64,000 bases of DNA, taken from positions 24,047,626-24,111,625 of the forward strand of contig OX465589.1 of NCBI GenBank assembly GCA_950022655.1, given 5' to 3'. The stretch comes from Alentia gelatinosa. Its lineage: Eukaryota > Annelida > Polychaeta > Phyllodocida > Polynoidae. A program made the translations under genes and the position numbers. The notes under the pieces were generated by a model that did no database searches, was not told the origin of the DNA, and worked only from the letters and a program-made list of their open reading frames with translations. This document shows, one piece after another, positions 20,936 to 32,767 of the stretch (within the stretch, counting starts at the first letter, position 1; each line of letters opens with the position of its first letter).

Positions 20936-23926
20936 GTTTTCTTCGAGAAGGGTGATTTTAAGTGTCTTTTTCTAAATTTTATCTTTATGTGTTATCCGAG
21001 TTTCGAGTTGCATTATAGGCAGTTATTACGAGTTTGCTTCGTTCTCACTCCATCATATTATGATTGTAACTAAGTGGGATGGTCTTCTATAAGAAAGTGG
21101 TCTAATCTTGTACCTATTTTATAGCTAAACCAGTGTTATATCCCTTCCAACTTGAATCCTTAAGACCACACGTATTTAAATATTGACAGAATAAAATGAC
21201 CTCGTAATTGACCTCGTAATTGTTCAATACTAACAAGGTGACCATGTTTTGCTATACAATTACCAGTACTCAAACGCCCCAGTCTCCATTATACGGTCTG
21301 TTATTGGAGGAGGCACAATTGTCAAAAGACTGTATGATAATGGTGTCACCATTTCATTTTTTCAAGACACCAAATGCTGATTTTTCTTTTATATAGATCT
21401 GTCTTATGATACTAAATATGTCCTACTACATAAATGTTATGTTGATACTGTGTGGCCAGTAGAGAAGCAAAGGCAGGATACATGGATTCATTTATGATTA
21501 CTATATATGGAGCCCTTAAGTATGGCTCCATATATCAAAATAAATCCCAACATCTCTTACATCAAAGTGACGGGTAAACCGAATTTTATAAAAACAAAAA
21601 AAAATAAAAAATTAAAATCTAACCTAGAGATGCAAAATATGGAGGGGTATTTTCATGGTTGCTCTATTCGATGATTCTGAAAAGTTAGGCTCCCGGATAC
21701 TCTCTGTATATTTTCATGTGAACACAATACTGCTTAAATTCACAGACTCATAATGAATGATCTTCTTTATATCAAAAAAGAATTCTGATTAATAAATCCA
21801 TGTAATTCACTATTTTATCAGAGGAAAAGCAGGCACATTCGAAACCTAAAGTGCTGCCATAACCATATCCCTTACTTTTTTTTATCTTGGCCTTCGCTAG
21901 ATTGATAATTAACAAGCTATTTGATCAATTATATTTAGTTTTCCATGGTTCTTGGAAGTGGCTGCTTATTACGTTATATAAAGTGAGTAAATAGCTGCTA
22001 ATACACTGTATAAGCAGGACGTGGCTGCTGGTCCTTTAATAACCCTCCACTGATGAGCCTTGCGGCGAGATGTCATGCGTCGGCACGAAATCAATGATGG
22101 AATTATTATATACGTCAGACGTGAATCAATAGATCTGTCTTCTAGCCTTTGCATAGCAGGACTTCTAGACAGTGGCATTTGCATAGAGACATTGCATGTA
22201 GAACGTGATAGTTAGCAGATAGCTGATCCACCATACAAGTGTCTTATCTTCTCTGACATGCCATCTCCGCCAAAGGTCTATTGATGTGAAATGGCCTATT
22301 TGTCTTCTTTCATAACATTCTTTTACTCATACTATATTATGTTTACATTATTTTTGCAGTGTTGGTTCCTAAGCAAGGCAGATCATGGCAGTTGTATATG
22401 TATTCTATATATCTATTAGGTACAGCTATATGTAATATGATTTAGCATTTCAATTATGTTGCAAATGCTTGTGGAGTTACATGCATGAATCCCCTCATAG
22501 GTCGAAGTAAATACATGTATTTCACATTAAGTTGATAAGTTTCTATGCATTCACAGAAATAAATGCCTCTCGATCTCAGACCACAACACTTGCATACAAA
22601 TTAAATGCACATTATTGGATATATTACTTTTATCAGGACGAACTAGAACACAAATAAAGTAGAAGGATATATAGGAGGATAAAATTTAACATTGGCTTTT
22701 ATCATGGACTTGTTTTCTTAAAAGTAACTCTTACTTTGAGAGGGCAAAGTTATTTGGGTAACAGCCACTGGTTTAATTCTGCATCTGCTTGGATGGAAAT
22801 GTCCTAAAATACAACTTCCTGTTCTAGATTGTCAGAAAGCGATAACTATTACTTCATTTTTGGTTAGCGAGAACACCTATAAGTAATGCAATTTATCATC
22901 TGATCCCTTTGTCCTTTTCTCAATGTTTATATCATTGTAATTATTACAATTATACTTCTTCATAAATATTATTAACTTAAGAATCTGACTTCGATGTACA
23001 TATGTATATAAAGAGACATAAGACACCATGGGAGGCACTGTTTTTCACCGAAATAAAATGCTCGATAACGAAATAGTTTCCAGCGTCCTTCGACGTACGC
23101 TCCGACCAGGGACCAGAAAGGTCAATCGGAGGTCATCAACCTCCGATCTGAACAGGCTGGCAGGAGACAAAAGGGTTGTTTTTTGTCCTGGTTTTTGACC
23201 AGCTCCTCGATAAAGCTCACGTCGATAATAAATAAACAATACACGCAAGAAAGCGCAACGTCGGCACAAGACCGCAATAAAGCTCGCCGCCTGTCACGTC
23301 ACGTAACGTATCAATTGTTGTGCGGAACGCTCACGCGGGATTCATTGAAATAGAGAGAGTCGTAAAAATGCCCGTCCATGGGTAGAGATCCCGCAAATGG
23401 CACAAGATAAGGGAGCAATATGAGCTCTTACTGCTATTTAACATGCCAGACTGAACTGTGACAATTCATTGTGATTTATCTGAGGTGATAAAACTAGCAC
23501 TCACGCCATTAGAACTGCACGAAATGAACTGTATGAAATGACTATTTTACTGAGATATATGATAGCGGGGTCAGTTACAAGTTCCAGTTTTAGACATGTT
23601 AACCTGTTTTCTTATTAATAACGAGACCACCACCTTCCTTCCGGTAAAGCTCAACCATGTCGTTATTGTCTGTGTGATTGGATCTTCAGAAATATGAGAA
23701 ACGGACCTGCCACTCACAGTAACTTCAATTTCGGATAATGAAAAACTGGGTGTCAGAATCCATGCATAGGATCGAGAAACAGCAAAATCTCCAGAGAAAT
23801 GGTGTTGGGAACTAAGGACCTTGAATCTTGGCTATTCTATTTGACTTATTGGCCTCAGTTGTAGCTAAAAGGACCCTTCTTTTATTATGATCCTTGTGAT
23901 TTCAAAAAGTCTGGAAACCCGGAAAA
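20936..23926. other. Intergenic stretch, no gene recognised
   Basis: AT-rich sequence with no frame carrying a family motif. It contains a perfect 12-bp hairpin (arms 21503-21514 and 21524-21535), an A-rich run at 21593-21620, and a 9-bp hairpin ATCGGAGGT/ACCTCCGAT at 23125-23147. Confidence 0.6.
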
Positions 23927-23938
23927 TCACTCAGCTGA

Positions 23939-24298
23939 TTGGTTTGTGGGTTTGTGGGTTTGATTTAATGTCCAGTTAACCATTGCAGGTTCTCACCAGA
24001 CTTTCTCAAGGTTCTTTTACACCACAAGGGTGGTGATCGAATCTATGAAATGAATTTAGGAAGAAATCCCACCCCTACACATTTACCGAGGTGGGAGTTC
24101 TTTTACTTCCCACACCACATAGACATGGTATGAGAAGGACTGGCCTTTGATATAGCAGTAAATCTACCACTGCTGGGGGTGTAGGAGAAAAGTGGCTGCA
24201 GTGGGACCCGAATCAACAAAGTCCCATGCTCTTTACCACTGAGCTAACTCCCCACCCACCGCGGTCGCTTTAGTTATGCTTGCATACCCCAGCAGACC
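23939..24298 (-). mobile_element. tRNA-derived SINE, copy 2
   Basis: The insertion is flanked by a 12-bp perfect direct repeat (TCACTCAGCTGA at 23927-23938 and 24299-24310). On the minus strand it shows TTAGCTCAGTGGTAAAGAGC (A box) and GATTCGGGTCCC (B box), then the shared body and the tail GGACGTTAAATCAAACCC. Compared with copies 1 and 3 it lacks about 80 bases near its 5' end, between GCTTGCAT and CCCCAGCAG. Confidence 0.88.
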
Positions 24299-24310
24299 TC
24301 ACTCAGCTGA

Positions 24311-24777
24311 GATTAAATGGCGCCAGATTGTAAAGAACATATATGGTTCAAACCTCTCACACTCCAAACTTTACATTTAAGTCCTATTAACAATCCCCAT
24401 TTTCTAACTTGATAATCAATACCAGTCCATCATAGACTCCTGCATGCTGCTCTCTGATGCTCGGTTCCCGTAGAAGTACTTCTGACCATACCTATCATTA
24501 ATGTCTCATGCGAGTCACGGACTCCCTTCACCCTGGAGTATATCCGGACACGGGCATCTGCAGGTGCTGCTTCTCATCTTACCTGTAAACACTCCTTCTT
24601 ACCAAACAACTGATAAAGGTTCGGCTCACTTGTTGCAAAAGGCAGAAGGTTTTATCATGTTTCCAGTTGCATGGCAATAATGATTGGAGGCAACAAGTAG
24701 TTTTATATAGCTTGGAAATTTTATTTTCTGGGGGTGATTAGGGCAGTACCCTGGATTAACTAGTTGATATTATTACT
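24311..24777. other. Spacer, nothing recognised
   Basis: There is no coding or repeat feature here; it is sequence between the SINE and the left LTR of the gypsy element. Confidence 0.5.
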
Positions 24778-25305
24778 TGTATTTAAGGTTATCCAGCAGT
24801 GTTCGTGTCTTCTACGGAAGGTGGCGCGACGTGACGATCCTTATTGTGTAGTGATTCCGGGCAACGCCGCACACGAGAGTGGCGCGGCGGAGACCGGGAT
24901 TACGTAGCGCTGGGTATATATACTCAGCGTTCACAGTAGGTCGACAGGCTGTCCTCGCGCGTCTCTTCTACGGAACAGACCCTTGGGCCCGCACTTTGCA
25001 GGCGGGTTCTCGTAACCTTCCTGGTGGTTAGGCAAGTCTTTTAGATAAGCCTCTCCAGCGTTACCTGGCACATTGTGCTGGGGTACTGTACTTGTGGGAA
25101 AGATCTTCTAGATCTTTCCGGGAAGTAGTTGTTAATAAACATTCCTGTTTATTAAACGCGTGTGTTGTGTTGTGTGTGACTAGGTCCGTGTAAACTCACC
25201 GAAAACCGAACCAACCTACGTAGAGTGCGTAGGGTGGGATCCTGCCTGGAACTAGCATTCCGGATCGGGGTCATCCAACCTGCTAGACAGGTGGCGACCA
25301 CCACA
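24778..25305 (+). repeat. Left LTR of the gypsy element
   Basis: The LTR has TG...CA ends, a TATATATA box at 24915-24922 and AATAAA at 25134-25139. A perfect 9-bp hairpin (GGAAAGATC/GATCTTTCC, 25097-25119) just before the poly(A) signal is preserved in the right LTR. The first 15 bases are diverged from the right copy, so the exact start is an estimate. Confidence 0.8.
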
Positions 25306-25306
25306 T

Positions 25307-25325
25307 TGGTGCCGTGACCAGGATC
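25307..25325 (+). promoter_or_regulatory. Primer binding site, tRNA-His type
   Basis: TGGTGCCGTGACCAGGATC begins one base after the LTR. It is complementary to the 3' end of animal tRNA-His (acceptor ...TCACGGCACCA preceded by the T-stem CCTGG). Reverse transcription would be primed here. Confidence 0.75.
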
Positions 25326-25444
25326 CTAGGTTGCTTGCACAACCCAGGATTCTCGGTGAATGAACGGGGCTGGTATAAAAACCAGATCCCAGGCTGCACC
25401 GTAAGATGAGGAGGTAACTTCTCAACCAGCTTTCCCGGCCCGGA

Positions 25445-26993
25445 ATGACGAAATGTCACCTAAACTGGAGGGAGGGGGTAACGCCCAGAAGTCCGGCAAC
25501 GGGAAATTTCGGAAGAGAACCTGAAGGCCTTCTTGGGTCGGAACTCTTAGCCGAGATGGATCGGAAAAGAGAGGCTCGAGATATGCTTCGGGAATTAGAG
25601 GCTCGGAATCGAGAGATCACTGAGGAAGTAGCCAAACGGCACTATACCTTAGAAGAACTCTCGGCTCGCGAGACTGAGGCTTTGGTAAGGATTGAGCAAT
25701 TGGATCAACATGTACATTACATGAAGGACCAAGCTCAACGGGCTGAGACAGAATCATCCAAAAGGATGCCTACGTCACAAGCTGGCTGGAGCAATGTAAG
25801 GGATCATCTCTATTCCCCTCCCGGGAGGTCAGAAGATCCAGAAAAGACCCCAACCAGAACCACATCTGGAATGAGGGGTGCACGGACTATTGCCGAACTA
25901 GGGTTCAGTTCTGTTGATCAGGTAAGGGAGCAAGATAGGATATTCAACTTGTCAATGGCACAAGCCGACAAGGTTCCGATCATGCGACCAGAGAACGCAG
26001 CCAGAAGGAAAGCTGTTATTCCTAAACCTTACGGCAAGGGAATGGAGTGGGAACACTGGTTCGCGGGATTTTGTGAGGACATACAATGTAACGGCTGGAA
26101 TAAGGTCGACGCATTGCCATACCTCAAGAGAGCACTACGAGATGGACCCGGTGAAGCTGCACTTCGCGCTTTTCGCCGTTCCGGTGGTAAGGAATGGGAT
26201 GAGTTAGTGGAGGTAGCCTCTTACTACTGTGGTCAGCTGGTAACGCTGAATCCTAGATCCACTTTTTTAAAGAGGATCCAGGGACAAGAGGAGACAACTC
26301 GCGCCTATGGGCTGGCTTTAGAACAAATGTTGATGAAAGTCTACCCGGGAACGAGGTTAGATTCTCCTGCGCTGCAAACAAACACAGTTTGTGAAAGGGC
26401 TTCGAGATGATGACGTGCCAACGGAAGTCATCTCAAAATGGGAGCCTGGAATGAATTTCATGCAGGTACTCCGAATAGTGGATGCCTATGAACAAAGGTG
26501 TGTACTGTTTGGAAAATACGCTAATCCAGGAAAAACTTCCCAGGTTAACGTGGTAGGTTCTTCTTGGCAACAAGGAGAAGAGGAAGACACCTACGAGTGC
26601 CAGGAGACAGAAATAGAGGACATATTCTCTAATGTTCGTTCAATGGTGCTCGGAAGGGGGGGTTTCCATAAACGGGGACGCGGACGCGGTTGAACCCCTA
26701 CCTTTGGAAGGAACAGCGATGTACCTTCTGTGGCAGAGGCAAACCCAAAACCCGCAGAACCAGGGGAGAACTCCTCCGAGGTTATGAAGTTGTTGGCTAA
26801 GATCAGCGAAAGACTGGGCCATGTGGAAAAAAACCAGCTGGACGTCCGACGTTGTTGGCGGTGCAACAAAATGGGACATATCTCTCCAGATTGTCCAGAG
26901 TCCCGGAACGTATCCACAGTGGAGACACCTCGTGGTCTGCCCGCGTTGCCGGTTGCTTCCAGAAGTGATCCGGAAAACGAGGAAGGACTGTAG
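25445..26993 (+). pseudogene. gag of the gypsy element
   Basis: The ATG at 25445 opens a frame of 321 codons. It starts with a long charged coiled-coil-like part (EMDRKREARDMLRELEARNR) and continues into a capsid-like region (GMEWEHWFAGFCEDIQ, YLKRALRDGPGEAAL, FLKRIQGQEETTRAY). A frameshift near 26380 moves the reading to 26391-26693 (FVKGLRDDDVPTEVIS). A TGA at 26691-26693 precedes an in-frame extension with the zinc knuckle CWRCNKMGHISPDC (about 26853-26894). Gag would form the particle and bind RNA. At least two lesions make it a pseudogene. Confidence 0.8.
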
Positions 26994-27227
26994 AGAGTGG
27001 CAACACTACGGTCCAGGAAAGGTGTGTGCCAAGGGACACAGACCAGTGAGATAAATAGGAAGGGATCCGTCCCAACCTTAGCAGAAAAGGGGATACAAAG
27101 TACAGTCGCAACGATCTGTAGTAAATGTTTGCAATGGCTTTGTCAACGCGGATGGGACCTCGGAACCTTGGATGGGATCTCGCGGTTTATACGACAGCCG
27201 TCTCCCTTAGGTGGGTGACGCTGGTAT

Positions 27228-27779
27228 GTGCCGGCTAGAATTCAGGGAAGAAAAATAGATCTGTTATTAGATACTGGTGCAAGTCGCTCTGTGTTGAACA
27301 ATGGACTCTATCAGTCTCTCGGGTTCGCCCAGGAATGTCATGTTCCTGGAGCCTCGGAAAAAGCTGCGAATGGCGCTCAAATGAGATGCTATGGCAGTGT
27401 GATTATTCCAGTCTTGATAAATAACACTGAATTCATATGGGGTCCCATACTCAGTGATATCGAAGAGAGTGGAATATTAGGCGTAGATTTTCTCACCCTC
27501 TATGGAGGCTCTGTGGATCTACGAGATGGCACTCTCCGAGTTAAATACCCTGAGTTAATGGAGGTAGAATGTAGTTGCCGACAGATTTCTTCAGTGATTT
27601 CTGTTCAACAAGATGTGGGGATTCCACCTCAGCAGATGGTTAATGTCCTGATAGCTGGGGAAGGTGATCTACCACGTGGAGATGCACTATTCAAACCAAA
27701 CACGGAATTGTTTTCCTTAAAAGGAATACAGGCCTGGGATACTTTGATCAGTAGTGCAGAGAAGGATCAATTCCTATAA
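27228..27779 (+). pseudogene. Aspartic protease of the gypsy element
   Basis: This frame contains the retropepsin active-site motif LLLDTGASRSVLN near its start and the later GILGVDFLTLYGG, which corresponds to the conserved ILG motif before the C-terminal strand. The protease cleaves Gag and Pol. It ends with TAA at 27777-27779 and the RT continues in another frame from about 27797. Between the end of gag (26993) and this frame there are 230 bases without an open frame. Confidence 0.8.
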
Positions 27780-27796
27780 GTAATCATACCTCCGGG

Positions 27797-29528
27797 TTGA
27801 TTAAATTGAAGAAAGGTGATACATTGAGCTGGGCCACCCTAGATCATGTAGATGGCCTAGTAGACTCCTGTCCACAGGGAATCACACCTATTCCAGTTTC
27901 CAATATAAACGGGGAAGATATAGCATCCGAACCGGGAAAACTGGACTTCGAGGGAATTGATTATGAAGAAGTTCGAGTAAGTGCTATTGATTCTGGAACA
28001 GGATACATTCCAGTTCCAGGTCAGCTGCATGAAACTCTGGAAGCCTTAGTTCAGTCAGCAGATGCACTAAACAGTGGGGAGCGAAAAGAACTAAGAGTAC
28101 TTCTAAAGAAAGTGGAGTCGATCTTTGCTCGACCAGGGGATCCTTTAGGACGAACTGATCGGGTAGAACACACCATTGACACTGAGGAACACCAACCTTT
28201 CCGTCTTCCCTATCGACGGCTGCCCCCGGTAAAACGGGAAGCTTTAGAAGAGGAAGTGGAGAAAATGGTAAGGCAAAAAGTAATTATTCCCAGTGCGAGT
28301 CCTTGGGCCAGCCCTGTGGTAATGGTTACTAAGAAGGATGGTACCTGCCGGTTCTGTATTGACATATCTATATCACCCGGAAGAATGCCTATCCAATACC
28401 TCGGATCGATGAGAGTCTTGATTCTCTTGGAGGGAACCAGTGGTTTTGTACTCTGGATCTCCAGTCCGGATATTGGCAGGTAAAGATGAATAGTAATGAT
28501 CAGCCCAAAACGGCATTCACTACTCATCAAGGGCTTTCCGAATTTACCATAATGCCATTTGACCTCTGCAACGCTCCAGCGACATTTGAATCCATGATGG
28601 ACCAGATGTTGCGTGGCTTACAGTGGAAGAAGTGTTTGGTTTATCTAGATGACATAATCATCTTCGGAAAGAATTATGTCGAATGTCTAGAAAACCTGAG
28701 AGGTATTTGAGCAGATTAGATCCTATGGGTTAAAACTCAAACCTCAGAAGTGTAAGCTGTTTCGCAGGTCTGTGGAATACTTGGGACGGATCGTTTCCGG
28801 AGAAGGAATCCGGGCAGATCCTTTCTAAGTTGGAGGTTGTGGCTAACTGGCCCTGCCCCCAGAATATAAAAGACATAAGGTCTTTCCTAGGGTTTTGTTC
28901 GTATTATCGCGACTTTATCCCGGGTTTTTCTGAAATTGCACATCCCATGCAACAGTAAGTAGTACTAGATAAGCCAGGGAAGCCGAAAGAGGTCCAATGG
29001 ACTCCGGAAGCCTAAGTCGTTTTTCTGGGACTAAAAAGAAAGTTTACGGAGACTCCCGTGTTGAAGTACCCTCTGCCCCAGGGTTGGTTCATTCTTGATA
29101 CTGACGCTAGTAATGAGAGTATCAGAGCGGCTTTGTCTCAAATTCAAGATGGTGTGGAAGTTCCAATAGCTTTTGCCAGCAACAGCTTAGGCAAGAGCCA
29201 GCGGAACTACTGTACCACTAAGAGGGAACTCTTAGCAGTTGTGGTGTATGTAAGAAAATATTGACACTTCCTGGCAGGTGGAGATTTTATCTTACGTACC
29301 GACCATTCTTATCTCAAATGGCTCTTTAACTTCCAAGATGCCGAGGGAATGATTTGGAGATGGTTGGCAGCTCTTTCCGAATTCGGATTGACCAATTGCC
29401 AAATTGAGCACCGGTCTGGAAAGTCTCACATTAATGCGGTTTGTCTCTCAAGGAGGCCAGTGTGGAAATGTGGACGCCCAGATTGCCGGGATTGTGGTGA
29501 GCATAGAGCAGTGATAGCTACTCTACGC
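27797..29528 (+). pseudogene. Reverse transcriptase-RNase H of the gypsy element
   Basis: The frame 27797-28483 carries the fingers (RLPYRRLPPVKREALEEE, ASPWASPVVMVTKKDGTCRF). A frameshift at about 28366 leads to the palm in another frame. The catalytic YLDDIIIFGKN is intact at about 28639-28671. Thumb and connection follow in scattered frames (28710-29000). RNase H is at 29058-29264 (WFILDTDASNESI, TKRELLAVVVYVRKY), and the RNase H end is HRSGKSHINAVCLSRR. The frame then runs into the LINE at 29529. The domain order is Ty3/gypsy. Several frameshifts inactivate it. Confidence 0.85.
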
Positions 29529-30902
29529 TTTGTTTGTTTGTTTGTTTGGGTAGTTCAACGTCCAATTTGTTCAATTAGACTTACTTTGGTTTTCTTTACT
29601 AAATTTTGCATATCCTGTTGGAATAACAAGCTATGCTGCCTGGTTAATCCAGGCATCTTACTTTCCTCAATCATATCTTATCGAAAATCTTACATTCCCT
29701 GAGGAAGTCAAGAATTTCTTTCTTGCCAGTGTTATGGAAAACACTGCACATTGTTGTCGCATTCTTCAGGAATTTCTTCCTGCTCCCTTTGGTGGCCTGA
29801 CAATGTAGCATGAGATGTTTTACACTCAGCGGAGTGTTGCATGTCTGGCACACAGGTGCTACTTCACCTCTTAGGAGGTGCCCATGTGTTAGTTTGGTGT
29901 GACCGGTCCGCAGACGGGTCAGTTTCACCTGTTCGGTTCGTGTCAGGTTGTCTTTCCTAAAGTTTTGGCTAGTAGCCACTACAATTTCTGGTAGTTTGTT
30001 GTCTATGGTGCAGTTCCAGAGTTTCTGCCATGCTTTGTGAATGTGCTCCTTGGCCATTGGTTTCAGGTCTGTATGTGGAACTGTGTGGGCTCCAACTTCT
30101 CTGCTCAATCCATTTTTGGCTGCTTGGTCTGCAGCTTCATTTCCTTCAATTCCGATACGACTCGGCAGCCAACACATGGCCACCTCTTTGCCATGTTCTC
30201 TCTTTAGTTCTGTGTATGACAGTTTGATGTCTCTGATGACAGCATTCTTGGGATCATGCTGTCCAATGGATTGTAGACAAGATTTAGAGTCTGAGAAGAC
30301 TATAAATTTCTTGTGTTGTAACATTTTCATCCAAGTCAAGGCATGCAATATAGCATTGGCCTCAGCTGTGAAAATGCTGCTCTTGCCATGGAGGGCTTTC
30401 TTCAGGTCGCCGTATGGTGTATGGACTCCATAATCGACACGGTTACCCTCTTTTGAGCCATCGGTATATACCGGTACATGGTCTCTGAAACGTTTCCTCA
30501 TGGTCTCATAGTCCTTGAGAAAGACAGTTTCAGGGGTGTCACCTTTCTTGTTTTTTGCCAGGTCAAAGAGGATTGAGGGCGTTTCCTGATCCCATGGAGG
30601 GGTTTCAGGTGGCCTCTCACCTCTAATTCTCTTCATTGGGATGCCTGCTTCTCGGTACTGAGCTCGTGCTCTGACTGGGAATGGTCTCATGGCATTTGGA
30701 TTGTCTTTAAACAGTTGGTGATTCTCTTTAAAAATCAAGTTGTACGCTGGGTTTCTTGGGTTGGCCCTAACTCTCATAGAGTATTGTAGAGACAGTCCCT
30801 CCCGTCGCAGATGAATTGGGGGGATTCCTGCTTCTACATACAGGCTTTGGGCAGGTGTTGTTCTAAATGCTCCTAGGCACAGTCGTAGACCTTGGTTCTG
30901 GA
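29529..30902 (-). mobile_element. 5'-truncated copy of the I-clade LINE
   Basis: This is nearly identical, over about 1,370 bp, to the 3' end of the LINE at 10401-11775. It contains the end of the RT thumb, RNase H (VYTDGSKEGN, AEANAILHAL, FSDSKSCLQS), the terminal knuckle (CQTCN...HLMLHC) and the CAAA-repeat tail. The frame from 30900 down to 29671 is open, so this is a young copy cut short by 5' truncation. One clear change is SRIG for SHIG in the RNase H loop. The 5' junction at 30902 meets gypsy sequence with no duplication of the left flank. Confidence 0.88.
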
Positions 30903-31479
30903 AACAGTGGGAAGCCCAGCACTCCCCGGCATCGGGCTGAATGTAGTAGGTCTGCAACGCCGGTGGGTCCGCTGGGCTCGATACTCCAAGACGTAGAAAA
31001 AGGAACCTTACTAAGAAAAAGAAAAGAACGACACCTCACCCGCCGGGAGCCCTCAAGGACTTCAACAAGATCCGGAACAGCTGGAGGCGGGGTGCTCGAC
31101 AGGCCGGGCTGACCACCTGTAGGTCCGCGACTGTCGAGTCTTCCCTGCCCAACGCTCAAGAACTTGCTCCCTGGCACAAGATGGGTGAATATCACGTTTA
31201 TAATACATAAAAAGGTGCTAGCGAGGCTAGTCCTTTTTCGTCTTCTTCGACATGTCGTATCTTCTTTCCTGAATGTCTTATCTTCCATATGTCTATTCTC
31301 CATTTTTACAAATTCCACCTTTTTACTCATACATAGGTATCAGTGAATTCTTGTGAACGCCAGGAAGCTAGAGAGTAGACCAAGAACTGCTGGATTTGAG
31401 TTATAATTTTTAGACGGGTTGTCCCCTAGCAGCAAAATGGCTGCCGTGGTTCCCCCTTAGTAAAAACTGGGAGGGGTAA
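30903..31479 (+). other. 3' internal remnant and purine tract of the gypsy element
   Basis: About 577 bp remain between the LINE and the right LTR. No integrase motif (HHCC or DDE) is visible, so most of that gene is deleted. An imperfect hairpin lies at about 31188-31222 (AAAAAGG and CTAGC arms). The tract AAAAACTGGGAGGGGTAA ends at 31479, at the LTR, and would prime plus-strand synthesis. Confidence 0.65.
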
Positions 31480-32009
31480 TGTAGTGGGGTGGGAATCCAG
31501 TAGTGATTGTGTGTTCTAAGGAAGGTAGCGCGACGTGCCGATCCTTACTGTGTAGTGATTCCGGGCAACGTCGCACACGAGAGTGGCGCGGCGGAGACCA
31601 GGATTACGTAACGCTGGGTATATATACTCAGCGTTCACAGTAGGTCGACAGGCTGTCCTCGCGCGTCTCTTCTACGGAACAGACCCTTGGGCCCTCACTT
31701 TGCAGGCGGGTTCTTGTAACCTTCCTGGTGGTTAGGCAAGTCTTTTAGATTAGCCTCTCCAGCGTTACCTGGCACATTGTGCTGGGGTACTGTACTTGTG
31801 GGAAAGATCTTCTAGATCTTTCCTGGAAGTAGTTGTTAATAAACATTCCTGTTTATTAAACGTGTGTGTTGTGTTGTGTGTGACTAGGTCCGTGTAAACT
31901 CACCGAAAACCGAACCAACCTACGTAGAGTGCATAGGGTGGGATCCTGCCTGGAACTAGCATTCCGGATCGGGGTCATCCAACCTGCTAGACAGGCGGCG
32001 ACCACCACA
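31480..32009 (+). repeat. Right LTR of the gypsy element
   Basis: The LTR begins TGTAGTGGGG and ends CCACCACA. TATATATA is at 31619-31626, with the conserved hairpin and AATAAA in the same places as the left LTR. Many of the differences from the left copy are C/T or G/A. Confidence 0.82.
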
Positions 32010-32374
32010 TATGTAAGGAATGGTAGGTGAGAAAGTCTTTTTCCAGTGCAGTGATTTGGGTTAAGGGAGAAGCTGTGGTGCATTGTGTGAAGGAGGTTGT
32101 ATCCATCGGATAGTGTGGTGTTGTTTCTACAATGTCTGATAGAGGAGGTGTCCCTATTACTGCCCCAACATTGACCCAAATTTCACAATTACTCTCAATG
32201 TCTGACATAAAACAAGTATGAATCACATTCATGGCTTTGTAGATACATATTATCATATTAGTTGTGTAATATACATGTTGTGTCTGTATATATCCTGCTG
32301 TGTCAAAAGAGCAATATGAAAATAAAAATCGCCTTTAAAATGAAATATTAAAATGTTGCAAACCTAACTGCTTA

Positions 32375-32767
32375 TGCCTAGTTCACACTGTGTAACTGGA
32401 AGTACCTAGGTATGCCTAGTCTCAGACTGGGTGGACCCATGAACGTGTAGCACGGCAAAACGCACTGTGTGAACTGTGCGCTTCCCGCTAGTCTGAGAAC
32501 TGAAGGTATCTTAGGTCCGCTCAGTCGCAAACAATTTTTTGAATATCAAACATCTTTGTTATTTGGTCCCACTAGTTACCAATTGGGCATACCGAGGTAC
32601 CTCCATTCGCAAGCTTTCTAATCGCAAGGGGGTGATTCAAACACAGATTTCTGCATAGCTTGCAATTTGGATCCCAAATGTGGAACGTCCAGTTTCAATC
32701 GTGGTACCTCCAGTCGCATACTAGAGGTACCCACTCACAAACCCCAGTTGCACAGTGCGAACAGGTT
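32375..32767. mobile_element. MITE, PIF/Harbinger-like (TTA target site)
   Basis: The ends are inverted repeats of about 24 bp with a few mismatches: the left starts TGCCTAGTTCACACTGTG, the right in reverse complement starts AACCTGTTCGCACTGTG. TTA flanks both sides (32372-32374, 32768-32770). A 3-bp TWA duplication suggests PIF/Harbinger. Inside are CAGTCTCAGACTGGG and CGGCAAAACGCAC, shared with the element at 38537-38738. There is no coding capacity. Confidence 0.65.

Larger units (their letters stand above)
24778..32009 (+). mobile_element. Ty3/gypsy LTR retrotransposon with LINE insertion
   Basis: Two LTRs (24778-25305 and 31480-32009) enclose a primer site, gag, protease, RT and RNase H reading frames, and a purine-rich tract before the right LTR. 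The domain order and RT motifs fit Ty3/gypsy. From 29529 to 30902 a 5'-truncated I-clade LINE in opposite orientation replaces the region where integrase should be. The LTRs differ at roughly a dozen positions apart from their first 15 bases, which have diverged, so the copy is moderately old. No target duplication was found. Confidence 0.85.

Noticed and set aside
24200..24270. A tRNA gene on the minus strand
   Set aside because: The A- and B-box-like strings belong to the head of the SINE. No acceptor or anticodon stem pairs, and the segment is flanked by target-site duplications.
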